Of a stretch of DNA of 12,762 nucleotides, positions 1 to 5,773 are shown in pieces. Numbering within the stretch: position 1 is the stretch's first letter; every line of letters starts with the position of its first letter. Source of the stretch: Rhodococcus sp. IITR03 (lineage in GTDB: Bacteria; Actinomycetota; Actinomycetes; Mycobacteriales; Mycobacteriaceae); assembly GCA_001017865.1 (NCBI GenBank), contig LATQ01000483.1, positions 1 through 12,762 of the forward strand. The letters are read 5' to 3'. The notes beneath the pieces were generated by a model. It did no database searches. It was not told where the DNA came from and saw only the letters and a program-made list of their open reading frames with translations. The translations under genes were made by a program, and so were the position numbers.

Positions 1-25
1 GGAAAGATTTTTTAAGAGAAGAACA

Positions 26-838
26 CTAGGGGGATTGGGGGGCGGGGGGTTCTCGGGTTTTGCGGGGGTGCTCGGGGACCGGGGTCCGGGGAGCGGTTGT
101 CGGCGCGGTATGGGAGGGACGCGGCGGGCGTCGGCGTGGTCGGCATTGTGTGGTTGTTTTTCTGTTCGGGACGGGCATGGCTTCGACGGCCCATTGGGGG
201 GCAGATAGTGCCCAGACGCTCGCGGCGCCGCGTTGCGGCCGTGTGGGAGCCTGGCCGTGGACCTGTTTGTAGTGGCGGGCTGCGGCCTCACGCTCTAGGG
301 CGTTCAGTTTTTTCCCGCGAGCTTGTTCGATACCGAATTCGAGGGTTTTGAGCACTCGGCGGCACCGCTTGATTTGGTCTATGGACAGGCCCGATCGGTC
401 GGCGAGGGTGTTCAGGGATGCTGTCACGCGCCGTCCCGTGGTCGATTCGGCGAACTGGGCGTGCACGGTGCAGCCGCGGAGGAAGGTGCCGGCGGCGATG
501 CCGTGACGTTTGAGAGCTGCGCGGCCTCGGTCGGTGTGAGTGACGATCCATTCACACAGCGAGAGCCAGTAGCGGCGGTTGTGCCAGGTGGTAAGGGATG
601 CGGAGGCTCCCGGTGCGATGGGTAATGAGAAGGCGCGTGAACCGGTGGGCTGGTTTTTGAGCAGCTCGATGATCGTGTCTTCGGTGGGGTCGTTCGTGGT
701 GTCGGTGGGCTGCTGGGCAGCCTCGATCTGGGCGACGGCTGCCACGGCGGCAGCGACGATCGCTTCCCATTCGCCGTCGGTGAATGGGCGGGGGAGATGG
801 GTGTCGGTATCGCCGACCTCGAACGACGCGCCGAGCAT
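26..838 (-). CDS. Putative plasmid replication initiator (winged-helix Rep-like)
   Basis: This is a 270-aa protein. Residues about 138-170 form a clear helix-turn-helix or winged-helix segment (around LADRSGLSIDQIKRCRRVL). A basic, aromatic block follows and ends in ASVWALSAP (207-214). From recall, this layout matches a family of actinobacterial plasmid and ICE replication or DNA-binding proteins, where it would bind the origin. The last 40 residues are Pro/Arg/Thr-rich low complexity. The ATG at 838 has no convincing ribosome binding site, so translation may be weak or the start may differ. The upstream region holds a divergent structured RNA that could control it. A decayed relative of its C-terminal half lies at about 1935-2150. 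The gene is very likely real. The replication role is an inference, and a transcription regulator is the main alternative. Confidence 0.6.
   Translation of the reverse strand: MLGASFEVGDTDTHLPRPFTDGEWEAIVAAAVAAVAQIEAAQQPTDTTNDPTEDTIIELLKNQPTGSRAFSLPIAPGASASLTTWHNRRYWLSLCEWIVTHTDRGRAALKRHGIAAGTFLRGCTVHAQFAESTTGRRVTASLNTLADRSGLSIDQIKRCRRVLKTLEFGIEQARGKKLNALEREAAARHYKQVHGQAPTRPQRGAASVWALSAPQWAVEAMPVPNRKTTTQCRPRRRPPRPSHTAPTTAPRTPVPEHPRKTREPPAPQSP
29..91 (+). repeat. G-run cluster (G-quadruplex candidate)
   Basis: Eight runs of three to six G fall within 63 bases (29-33, 37-42, 44-49, 55-57, 64-68, 74-77, 81-84, 88-91), with linkers of 1-7 bases. They are on the strand opposite the rep mRNA and encode its Pro-rich C-terminal tail. 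The pattern meets the usual G4 definition several times over, but any function is inferred. Confidence 0.5.
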
Positions 839-854
839 GTCGTTTTGTGAACAG

Positions 855-884
855 TTGAGTCGTTTTCAGGGTGTGCGCTACCCT
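855..884 (+). promoter_or_regulatory. Candidate sigma-A promoter for the rightward RNA
   Basis: A TTGAGT box (855-860) and a TACCCT box (879-884) are separated by 18 bases. They lie just upstream of a run of stem-loops and fire away from the rep gene. The match to the -35/-10 consensus is fair, and no expression evidence is available. Confidence 0.4.
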
Positions 885-885
885 G
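867..885. promoter_or_regulatory. Palindromic operator candidate over the -10 box
   Basis: CAGGGT, a 7-base spacer and ACCCTG form a perfect inverted repeat that covers the candidate -10 box of the rightward promoter and lies about 30 bases upstream of the rep start. A repressor here could control the RNA and rep together. The RHH-like protein at 1461-1718 or Rep itself are possible ligands (inference). Confidence 0.4.
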
Positions 886-890
886 AGACG

Positions 891-1066
891 TACCGGTCAA
901 GGTAAGTCCCTTCGGGGAATGCAGTAACCGAGTCCTGAAGCGCCACACTTCGGAACTCGCCCAGAGAGTGTTCGTCCTGCCAAGACGAACTCTTTCAGAC
1001 GGGAAGGACGTCAATCCTTCCAACGGATCTTCTGTTGAAAACCCACCCCCATCTGGGGGTTTTTCT
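891..1066 (+). ncRNA. Structured RNA upstream of rep, possible copy-control antisense RNA
   Basis: Four stem-loops lie in succession. They are a UUCG-capped hairpin (907-918), an 11-bp stem with one mismatch (929-959), a 12-bp stem with one mismatch (964-996) and a perfect 7-bp stem with a 6-base loop (1002-1021). An intrinsic terminator (1045-1064) follows. A candidate promoter lies just upstream. The RNA would be complementary to the 5' leader of a long rep transcript, which is the layout of plasmid countertranscribed RNAs. The start at about 891 is an estimate from the -10 box. I do not recognise an Rfam family. An alternative is that the stems work in the rep mRNA leader itself. Confidence 0.5.
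1045..1064 (+). terminator. Intrinsic terminator of the rightward RNA
   Basis: ACCCCC (1045-1050), the loop ATCT and GGGGGT (1055-1060) are followed by a T run to 1064. This is a textbook rho-independent terminator for rightward transcription. Confidence 0.7.
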
Positions 1067-1404
1067 CTTTGGGCTGTTATCTGCGCTATGGAGTTTGTGA
1101 TCTAGCTCGCTGGGGCACCTCTCTTACATCACTCACCCATAGGCGTCTCCTGTTTGTTGGTCCACGCCAGTGGCGTAGTGACGCCGGGTGAGGCCTCCCA
1201 CATGGAGATAGCGCCCGTCGCAGGGTTGTGAACTGCGAGAGGGCGCGGCAGCGGCTGTGGGTTCGCCTGAGACAGAGATGTGACTGACTTGGCCGTTCGC
1301 AGGCAGGGCAGAGTTGCGGCCGTGCGTTATCATCGAGTAAGCACCGCCTCTTCCTTTCAAGCGAGTGGTGGTCAGGGAGCTAGTAGAGTCCCGAAATTTC
1401 ATAC
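1067..1404. other. Non-coding gap, nothing recognised
   Basis: No reading frame in this 338-base stretch has convincing coding character, and no tRNA, repeat or mobile-element end was seen. It may contain the rep promoter or origin DNA, but no iteron series is visible. Confidence 0.4.
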
Positions 1405-1447
1405 ACGGACAACCCCCGATGCCGCCAAGCCCTGGGGGTTGTTCCGT
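1405..1447 (-). terminator. Strong hairpin downstream of the small RHH-like gene
   Basis: ACGGA-CAACCCCC (1405-1417) pairs with GGGGGTTG-T-TCCGT (1434-1447). The stem is 13 bp with one bulged base and a 16-base loop. It lies 14 bases past the stop of the leftward 85-aa gene, so a terminator or mRNA 3' stabiliser is likely. There is no good T run. Confidence 0.5.
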
Positions 1448-1460
1448 ATTTAGGGGTCGT

Positions 1461-1718
1461 TCATGCGCCCCACGCCAATTGCTCGACGCGGTGCAGCGAG
1501 TCTGCCGTTTCGATTTCGAGTAGCCGGAGTTGTTCCGGTCGAAGTTTCTCGCTGATGTAGTCCGGGATGTCGAGTCCGTGCGTGATGGCGAGGATAAGCA
1601 CGGAGTAGTCGCCAGCAGGGATGCCGAGTTCGGCTGCCCGACTCTCGTAAACCTTGTGGTGTCTGAGGGGAGCGCGGGTAGCGATTTGCCCGCGGGGCCC
1701 CTTGTTGTGCTGTGCCAT
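1461..1718 (-). CDS. Small RHH-like plasmid protein, 85 aa
   Basis: The protein has a basic N-terminal strand-like segment (residues 2-20). A helix, a GIPAGDYSVLIL turn-and-helix region (about 32-43) and an acidic C-terminal helix follow. The pattern of a basic strand followed by G-x-x-x-x-DY and then a hydrophobic helix recalls ribbon-helix-helix (CopG/Arc-like) proteins of actinobacterial plasmids, which repress copy number, toxin or partition genes. The ATG at 1718 has a weak AAGG upstream. A strong hairpin follows the stop. It lies between rep and a rep remnant, which fits a replicon accessory role. The ORF looks real, but the function is only a suggestion and no partner toxin was seen. 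Confidence 0.55.
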   Translation of the reverse strand: MAQHNKGPRGQIATRAPLRHHKVYESRAAELGIPAGDYSVLILAITHGLDIPDYISEKLRPEQLRLLEIETADSLHRVEQLAWGA

Positions 1719-1838
1719 GAGGAAACCTTAGAACGAATCTGTAACCGATACGGGTAATCGGGCGTGTTCGGTGTGTCGCATGTAACTGCAGTGAACATCT
1801 GGCGTATGTCCTTTCGCCTCTGCGCTAGCCGGAAACGC

Positions 1839-2192
1839 TCAGACCTCTTTGCCGGATCCGGCGAGAGGGGTGGGCGGGGGAAGTGTGGAGCAGGCGGATT
1901 CGCCGCGATCAAGGCAGATGGCTGGCGGCATAGTGAGGCTCTTCGGCTCGGGCAGGCTCACCGCCCCATGAGGTGCGGACAACGACCACACACTCGCACC
2001 GCCGCTCTCGAGCCGCACCAAGGCATGACCGTAGATCTGCTCGTAGAAGAAGGCGGCGACTTTCCGTTCGACGCTCTCAAGCTTCCTGCCCCTCAAGGGT
2101 GAGCTCGAGCGACTCGAACACCTAGCGACCTGCGTTACCTCTTCGATCGCGGAAGCATGCACGCAAGAAATGCAAAGTGGAGAGTTGATCAT
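1839..2192 (-). pseudogene. Decayed second copy of the Rep-like gene (C-terminal part)
   Basis: The frame starting at ATG 2192 contains RGRKLESVERK, then GGASVWSLSAPHGAV. These match RGKKLNALERE and RGAASVWALSAPQWAV of the 26-838 protein in order and spacing. Between QVAR and RGRKL the homology (VFESLELTLEG versus VLKTLEFGIEQ) continues in another frame, so there is a -1 and then a +1 shift at about 2131 and 2100. The N-terminal half is missing. Homology spans roughly 1935-2150, and the rest of the frame is unrelated. Divergence suggests a related replicon rather than a recent duplication. Its ATG overlaps the stop of the gene at 2189 (ATGA), so a short coupled peptide may still be made. Confidence 0.65.
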
Positions 2193-2491
2193 GCGCGCTC
2201 TCGCCCTACTGGCAGGACGATCGACCTTGCGAAGGCGGCGACCTGCTCGATCGAGGCGGTCTCCGGATCAGATGCAACGAGATGCACGGTATCGACGAAC
2301 GCGTCGAACCTGACGGCTGCGACCGAGTCGGTGGGGAAGAGGATCAGCGGCCTGTACATATCGACCAGCTTGACCAGGTCCATTGCGCCTGGCGTCGCGG
2401 TTCCTCCCACTAGGCGACCCTTTAACATGCTGCCGAGTGCGAGAACGGCCCACTCGCGGCCCTGGCGGTCCACCACTATCTGAACGTTCAC
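2189..2491 (-). CDS. Hypothetical protein, 100 aa, third gene of the WhiB-like cassette
   Basis: The start is taken as GTG 2491, whose GTGA overlaps the TGA stop of the gene upstream, which indicates translational coupling. The protein is soluble, with alternating strands and helices (NVQIVVDRQGREWAVLAL at the start, then a helix-rich C-terminal half). There is no signal peptide, membrane segment or recognised motif. The stop in turn overlaps the ATG of the rep remnant. Its coding character is good, with in-frame GC-rich third positions. I do not recognise the family, but co-translation with the WhiB-like protein suggests a shared accessory-element role. Confidence 0.6.
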   Translation of the reverse strand: MNVQIVVDRQGREWAVLALGSMLKGRLVGGTATPGAMDLVKLVDMYRPLILFPTDSVAAVRFDAFVDTVHLVASDPETASIEQVAAFARSIVLPVGRERA

Positions 2492-2993
2492 GCCACTCTC
2501 TCCGCATACGAATCGTGCGAGGTGAGCTGGCGTTCCCAAGTGGAGTACGCGTCATCGACGAAAGTCCTCGCGATCGGCGCGTCGTGTTCGTGAAGGACCG
2601 CTTCGATCGAGCCGAGGATGGCTTCGAGACCGCCGAAGCGGCGGCCAGCGAGATGGTCGAACGCGTCGCCACACGTATCGAGCACCGCGCTCCACGCCAG
2701 GTCCACGCTCTGGGACTGTGCTGTGGCCCGTCCGGCGGTGGCGACCTCCTTGATGGCCTGCACTGTTCGACCGTGGCCGTCTGCGTGGCTGTTGCTCGGC
2801 ACCCGGCGGAAACCTGATCAGCCGCCATCCGTGGGAACTCCGCGATAGCGGCTACCAGCCCCCACGTCCGATCGGCGTAGAGGCCAGCGAACCAGTGCCA
2901 TCGATCCGAGGGTGGGTATACGTCGCTGGCCGGCGATTCGATGAGACCTTGTCCGAGAGCTTCGAACAGACTGAGAAGCTGGCTGGGCTTCAT
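2488..2993 (-). pseudogene. Hypothetical gene with an apparent frameshift, second in the WhiB-like cassette
   Basis: The ATG at 2993 overlaps the stop of the WhiB-like gene (ATGA) and has a GAGGAGG site just upstream, so translation starts here. The frame encodes a plausible N-terminus (MKPSQLLSLFEALGQGL to about MAADQVSA, near 2810). It then loses coding character but meets no stop until 2268. Good coding resumes in the -1 frame from about 2802 to the stop at 2488. That frame is closed upstream by TGA at 2818-2820, so the shift falls between 2817 and about 2800. The corrected product is about 168 aa, soluble and helical, with no recognised domain. The alternatives are two separate genes (a short first one and 2488-2802 from GTG) or an assembly error. 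Confidence 0.5.
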
Positions 2994-3814
2994 ACTGCTG
3001 CCTCCTCGACAAGCGCGAGCTGCCGGTCGGTTGCAGGAAGCGCCGGGGTCTTATTGGTCGACGCGGGTCGTATTGAGTGCACCTGCGGCCGCTTCTTCTT
3101 CGTTCGTCCTCGCTGAGCTGCGAACGCGTCGACCCTATGGGGTGGGATCTCTACCCCTTTGACGGTGAATAGTCTTCCTGCCATGACCTGCTCACAGATC
3201 TTCGTGCCGGCGGCAAGCCTGTTCTCGAGTTCCGCCTCGCACTGCGCGAGCAGCGGGCAGATCGAGCATGCAGCCATAGCCCGCTTCCAGGGTGCAGCCT
3301 TGTGACCGGTGACGTTCCAGCCGGATCCCTTTCCTGCGCACAAGCCTTGACCTTCGCGGGGCGGAGTCACCGGCGGCTTGTGCCGGGACTCGAGTTCTAG
3401 GGTGATTCGGCGGGCTGTAGGGCAGATGCGCACCTGGCCGGAGTAGACGAATCCGCACCGGCGGCACCGACCTTCGCCGGAGTGCTCGCGCACTAGCGCG
3501 CGGAGTCGGCTAGTCGTGTAGCGGCGGAGTGGTGACTTGTGGAGGCGGAAATCGCTCGCCGCGAGTTCCCCCAGCGCGTGGGCAACAGGCGGACACAGCG
3601 GGAGTTCCGCGGAATAGGCGAACCCGCAGGTCGAGCACGCTGTGCCGTCATGGTTTGGAAGATGCTTGATTAGGATCTCGCGCAGAGGTCCGTCGGCAAG
3701 GCGAGTGTCGTCAGTCTCGGCCTGGCCGGAGTGCGAGCTGACCGCCGCTAGGCGTAGGCTCCAGCGCCAACTAATGTATCCATTGCAGGCTCCATTTCTG
3801 CAAATCGAGACCAC
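2990..3814 (-). CDS. WhiB-like Fe-S domain protein with two N-terminal His/Cys repeats, 274 aa
   Basis: The C-terminal half has C159, C183, C186 and C192, i.e. C-xn-C-x2-C-x5-C. This is the WhiB cluster-binding pattern, followed by ICEQVMAGRLF in place of the usual GVWGG turn, and then a basic KKKRP stretch that could contact DNA. Before it are two copies of LR-x5-H...C-x2-C-G-x9-C-P (H51/H55, C60, C63, C74; H111, C117, C120, C131), which resemble zinc-binding knuckles. WhiB proteins are usually about 80-130 aa, so this is a long fusion. The GTG at 3814 is the most upstream start because a TAG lies just before it; no SD is obvious, so a later start is possible. The gene leads a cassette of overlapping genes and diverges from an XRE regulator. 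A redox- or metal-sensing regulator of the element is inferred. Confidence 0.6.
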   Translation of the reverse strand: MVSICRNGACNGYISWRWSLRLAAVSSHSGQAETDDTRLADGPLREILIKHLPNHDGTACSTCGFAYSAELPLCPPVAHALGELAASDFRLHKSPLRRYTTSRLRALVREHSGEGRCRRCGFVYSGQVRICPTARRITLELESRHKPPVTPPREGQGLCAGKGSGWNVTGHKAAPWKRAMAACSICPLLAQCEAELENRLAAGTKICEQVMAGRLFTVKGVEIPPHRVDAFAAQRGRTKKKRPQVHSIRPASTNKTPALPATDRQLALVEEAAV

Positions 3815-3836
3815 GGGCCGCTAACCTGCTGGTCTC
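3807..3836. promoter_or_regulatory. GCTAAC stem-loop 1, over the WhiB-like start
   Basis: GAGACCA (3807-3813) pairs perfectly with TGGTCTC (3830-3836). The loop contains GCTAAC (3820-3825). It overlaps the proposed GTG start at 3814, so it could be an operator or, in RNA, hide the start. Function is inferred. Confidence 0.4.
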
Positions 3837-3844
3837 TGGCTTGT

Positions 3845-3865
3845 TCGACTGCGGCTAACAGTCGA
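3845..3865. promoter_or_regulatory. GCTAAC stem-loop 2
   Basis: TCGACTG (3845-3851) pairs with CAGTCGA (3859-3865) around the 7-base loop CGGCTAA. It shares the 13-base pattern CTGCNGCTAACAG with stem-loop 3, which suggests one protein recognises both. The XRE protein encoded next door is the obvious candidate. Confidence 0.45.
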
Positions 3866-3878
3866 CTTGCTGCTCCAG

Positions 3879-3915
3879 ACGGTCCCTCAGCTGCTGCTAA
3901 CAGCTGGGGGACCGT
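3879..3915. promoter_or_regulatory. GCTAAC stem-loop 3, 15-bp stem
   Basis: The arms 3879-3893 and 3901-3915 pair over 15 bp with a single T-G wobble, around the loop CTGCTAA. It contains CTGCTGCTAACAG, as in stem-loop 2. There is no T run on either side, so an operator or RNA element is more likely than a terminator. Confidence 0.45.
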
Positions 3916-3957
3916 TCAGCTTCTGCGCTCATTCACACCACCTCCCTCCCTTATCTA

Positions 3958-3985
3958 TTCACACTTACTTAATCTCATTTATATG
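3958..3985 (+). promoter_or_regulatory. Candidate promoter of the XRE gene
   Basis: TTCACA (3958-3963), a 16-base spacer and TATATG (3980-3985) lie in an unusually AT-rich stretch 28 bases upstream of the GTG start. ATTCACAC occurs twice here (3931-3938 and 3957-3964). The -35 box is good and the -10 box moderate. Confidence 0.4.
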
Positions 3986-4012
3986 TGCGCATCGTAACGA
4001 GAGGACTGCACA

Positions 4013-4498
4013 GTGTCTAGCGATGACGACTTCAGCAGGAGGGCCCGCTCTGTGAGCCGACGAGTAATGCGCGGGTTCAGCGCCGAGGCTCTGCGTAATG
4101 CCCGTCGTGACGCAGGCCTCTCGCAGACGGAGACCGCGCGCGTTGCACGCGTGGGCGCGGACACGATTCGTCGCTGGGAACAGGGCGAGTCCTCTCCTCA
4201 GGTTGATCTGCTCGCTAAGGTTGTCGGAGTTCTGGGTGTGACAATCGCCGACGTGGTCCACGTCCCGAAGGCCGAACGCTACCCGGGTGACTGGCGCGTG
4301 CTCCTGGGGCTTACGCAGCCTCAACTCGGCGCGAAGGCTGGAGTTGCCACCCAGATCGTGAGCAGCGTCGAGCGTGGAGTGATCTCGCTGTCCGACAACG
4401 TTGCCGCAAAGTTGTCTGTTGCGCTTGATATTTCGGAGATCGAACTGCGAGCCAGTTATGAACGCGCTCGTAACAGGCCAGCTGGTGAACCTGCGTAG
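4013..4498 (+). CDS. Double-HTH XRE-family regulator, 161 aa
   Basis: The first Cro/C1-type domain (residues 26-82) is canonical: LRNARRDAGLSQTETARVARV, then GADTIRRWEQGESSP. A second, diverged HTH spans about 94-147 (LLGLTQPQLGAKAGV, then TQIVSSVERGVISLSDNVAAKL). Two DNA-binding domains in one chain suggest binding to spaced or asymmetric operators. The GTG start at 4013 follows GAGAGGA (3999-4005) at good spacing. The gene diverges from the WhiB-like cassette across 198 bp holding three related stem-loops, a typical control arrangement for mobile elements. Autoregulation and control of the leftward cassette are inferred. A long inverted repeat follows the stop. Confidence 0.8.
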   Translation: MSSDDDFSRRARSVSRRVMRGFSAEALRNARRDAGLSQTETARVARVGADTIRRWEQGESSPQVDLLAKVVGVLGVTIADVVHVPKAERYPGDWRVLLGLTQPQLGAKAGVATQIVSSVERGVISLSDNVAAKLSVALDISEIELRASYERARNRPAGEPA

Positions 4499-4565
4499 TT
4501 CTCGAGCAGAGCGAAGCGGCTGCATCCAATGGCGTTGGGTGTAAGTGCGTCTCAAGTCGTCCTCC

Positions 4566-4629
4566 GATTCCGGGTAGCTGGAAGCAGACCTCACGATTTT
4601 CGTGGGCCTTCTGCTTCCAGCCGGGAATC
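4566..4629 (+). terminator. Long inverted repeat downstream of the XRE gene
   Basis: GCTGGAAGCAGA (4577-4588) and TCTGCTTCCAGC (4610-4621) are perfect 12-base arms. The stem extends imperfectly outward through GATTCC/GGAATC (4566-4571, 4624-4629) and inward through CACG/CGTG. It lies 67 bases past the XRE stop. There is no T run, so it acts as a terminator only if actinobacterial I-shaped terminators apply. A recombination or binding site is also possible. Confidence 0.5.
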
Positions 4630-4710
4630 ACTCACCGACTGGCGCGTGCCCAAAGGAGAAGCTCCTCCGAGCAAAAGGGAACTTACCCAGGGCAAAGCGA
4701 GGAGGGCAAA

Positions 4711-4727
4711 TGATGTGGCGCACATCA
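4711..4727. promoter_or_regulatory. Perfect palindromic operator candidate
   Basis: TGATGTG, GCG and CACATCA give perfect 7-base arms, ending 57 bases before the ATG of the 312-aa protein. The form suits a dimeric regulator of the TetR or GntR kind. No such gene is in the window, and its position upstream of the inferred promoter would suit an activator. Confidence 0.45.
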
Positions 4728-4743
4728 CTGTAACGCCAATGGG

Positions 4744-4756
4744 GGGCCAATGGCCC
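4744..4756. promoter_or_regulatory. Short palindrome upstream of the 312-aa gene
   Basis: GGGCC, AAT and GGCCC form a perfect inverted repeat where the -35 region would lie. It may be a second regulator site or chance in GC-rich DNA. Confidence 0.3.
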
Positions 4757-4771
4757 TAGCTTCCCCTCGCA

Positions 4772-4785
4772 TAGTGTGTTTGCCA
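4772..4785 (+). promoter_or_regulatory. -10 box for leaderless transcription
   Basis: TAGTGT (4772-4777) fits TANNNT and lies 7 bases before the ATG at 4785, so transcription would begin at the start codon itself, as is common in actinobacteria. There is no SD before this ATG, which agrees. Confidence 0.4.
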
Positions 4786-5723
4786 TGTCTCTTGCGGGGA
4801 AGTGGATCGCTGTCGACCTCATCGGCAGCAAATTGGGTAATGACATCTTTGTGCACTCGGCAGCGGGGGAGCGCGTCGCGAGGCCTCTACATAGGGCGAA
4901 AGCGCTCGGCTTGGACAAGATCGGTGAGATGGTGGTGAGGGCGGTTGTCACCGCCGCGATGGAGGAACGCGCGATCCCGAAAGTCGAAGGGCTGCACGTC
5001 GAAGCTCACCAAGTCGATGCCTCCGACGGAACACCCGTCGGTCTGATCGTGTGGGTCGGCCAGCAAAAGCCCACCCCTCGCCCCACTTACAACACGTGGG
5101 TGCTCGACATGGCGGTGATGACGACCCGCACCAACGGTGACGACCCCTCGCTCATCGGCGACGGCCGCGAAGCCGACGAAGAACGTCACGTCCAATACCT
5201 GTTCACCTACCTCAATCCAGAGGACGCCTGGAACATGGTCGGCGGTTACTACGACGCGCTGACCGGTGAAGACGGGATGCTGATCGAGAGCTACTGGAGC
5301 CTGCGCCCAGGCGGAACGTGGGTGCACTTCTGGTCGAGCTGCCGTCTGCGCGTTCGGGAGAACAATCAGCGCTTCCTCTACGGGCTCACATTGCAACTCG
5401 ACAAACGCGAAATGCTCGAAGCGAACATCTCCTCTCTGGTCCGCTACAGCAACGCAACACTGCTGCTTGTGGAGGCGCGTCAGAGGATTCCGATCACCAC
5501 AGTCGGCAAGCTTGCGCCGCTAGGGGAGCAGAAGATCACCCAGGTGCTCGAACAAGTCAACCTTGCCGAATTGGCCAAGGCCGACGTTCCGGAAGATGCC
5601 GAGCAGAAAATCGAAATCGACGGCACACCGTTCCTCGCGACGTCCTTTCCGTTGCATTCGGCTCGTGAGCGTCACGGCGACCCGGTTGCCATCATCCTCC
5701 TGGTCGAAGACCAAACGTCCTGA
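4785..5723 (+). CDS. Uncharacterised 312-aa protein, possible GAF/PAS-like sensor
   Basis: An ATG at 4785 is preferred over GTG 4776 because a leaderless-type -10 box lies 7 bases upstream. There is no signal peptide or membrane segment. The N-terminal 90 residues mix strands and helices. The centre (about 55-215) is rich in aromatic and strand residues (TPVGLIVWVGQQKP, WHFWSSCRLRV-like runs). The C-terminal third contains a helix-rich linker and ends in a strand pair (AIILLVEDQTS). The overall make-up recalls the GAF/PAS-like proteins of Corynebacteriales, but no cofactor-binding residue can be named. It is followed after 50 bases by fabG, so the pair is probably one transcript. The gene is certain and its function is not recognised. 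Confidence 0.7.
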   Translation: MSLAGKWIAVDLIGSKLGNDIFVHSAAGERVARPLHRAKALGLDKIGEMVVRAVVTAAMEERAIPKVEGLHVEAHQVDASDGTPVGLIVWVGQQKPTPRPTYNTWVLDMAVMTTRTNGDDPSLIGDGREADEERHVQYLFTYLNPEDAWNMVGGYYDALTGEDGMLIESYWSLRPGGTWVHFWSSCRLRVRENNQRFLYGLTLQLDKREMLEANISSLVRYSNATLLLVEARQRIPITTVGKLAPLGEQKITQVLEQVNLAELAKADVPEDAEQKIEIDGTPFLATSFPLHSARERHGDPVAIILLVEDQTS

Positions 5724-5773
5724 TCAGATACCTCGAATACTGTTACAACAGAAAATGTTTGGAGGAATATTTA

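Noticed and set aside
424..1023. 199-aa minus-strand frame overlapping rep
   Set aside because: It is a shadow of the rep gene. Its upstream part runs through the stem-loops and terminator, and it has no domain and no SD.
1067..1404. Possible tRNA or mobile-element end
   Set aside because: No cloverleaf, CCA end, terminal inverted repeat or target duplication could be found by eye.
1133..1912. 259-aa minus-strand frame
   Set aside because: The composition is Arg/Ser/Pro-rich without domains, and it overlaps the better 85-aa gene in another frame.
2383..2817. 144-aa plus-strand frame in the WhiB-like cassette
   Set aside because: It opposes genes joined by GTGA/ATGA overlaps and has no recognisable domain.
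3807..3964. CRISPR-like or iteron array
   Set aside because: Repeats are only 6-13 bases and unevenly spaced (34 and 42 bases), with differing arms, so neither a CRISPR nor a regular iteron series.
3965..4594. 209-aa frame antisense to the XRE gene
   Set aside because: The XRE gene has clear domains, an SD and a promoter; this frame is its antisense shadow.
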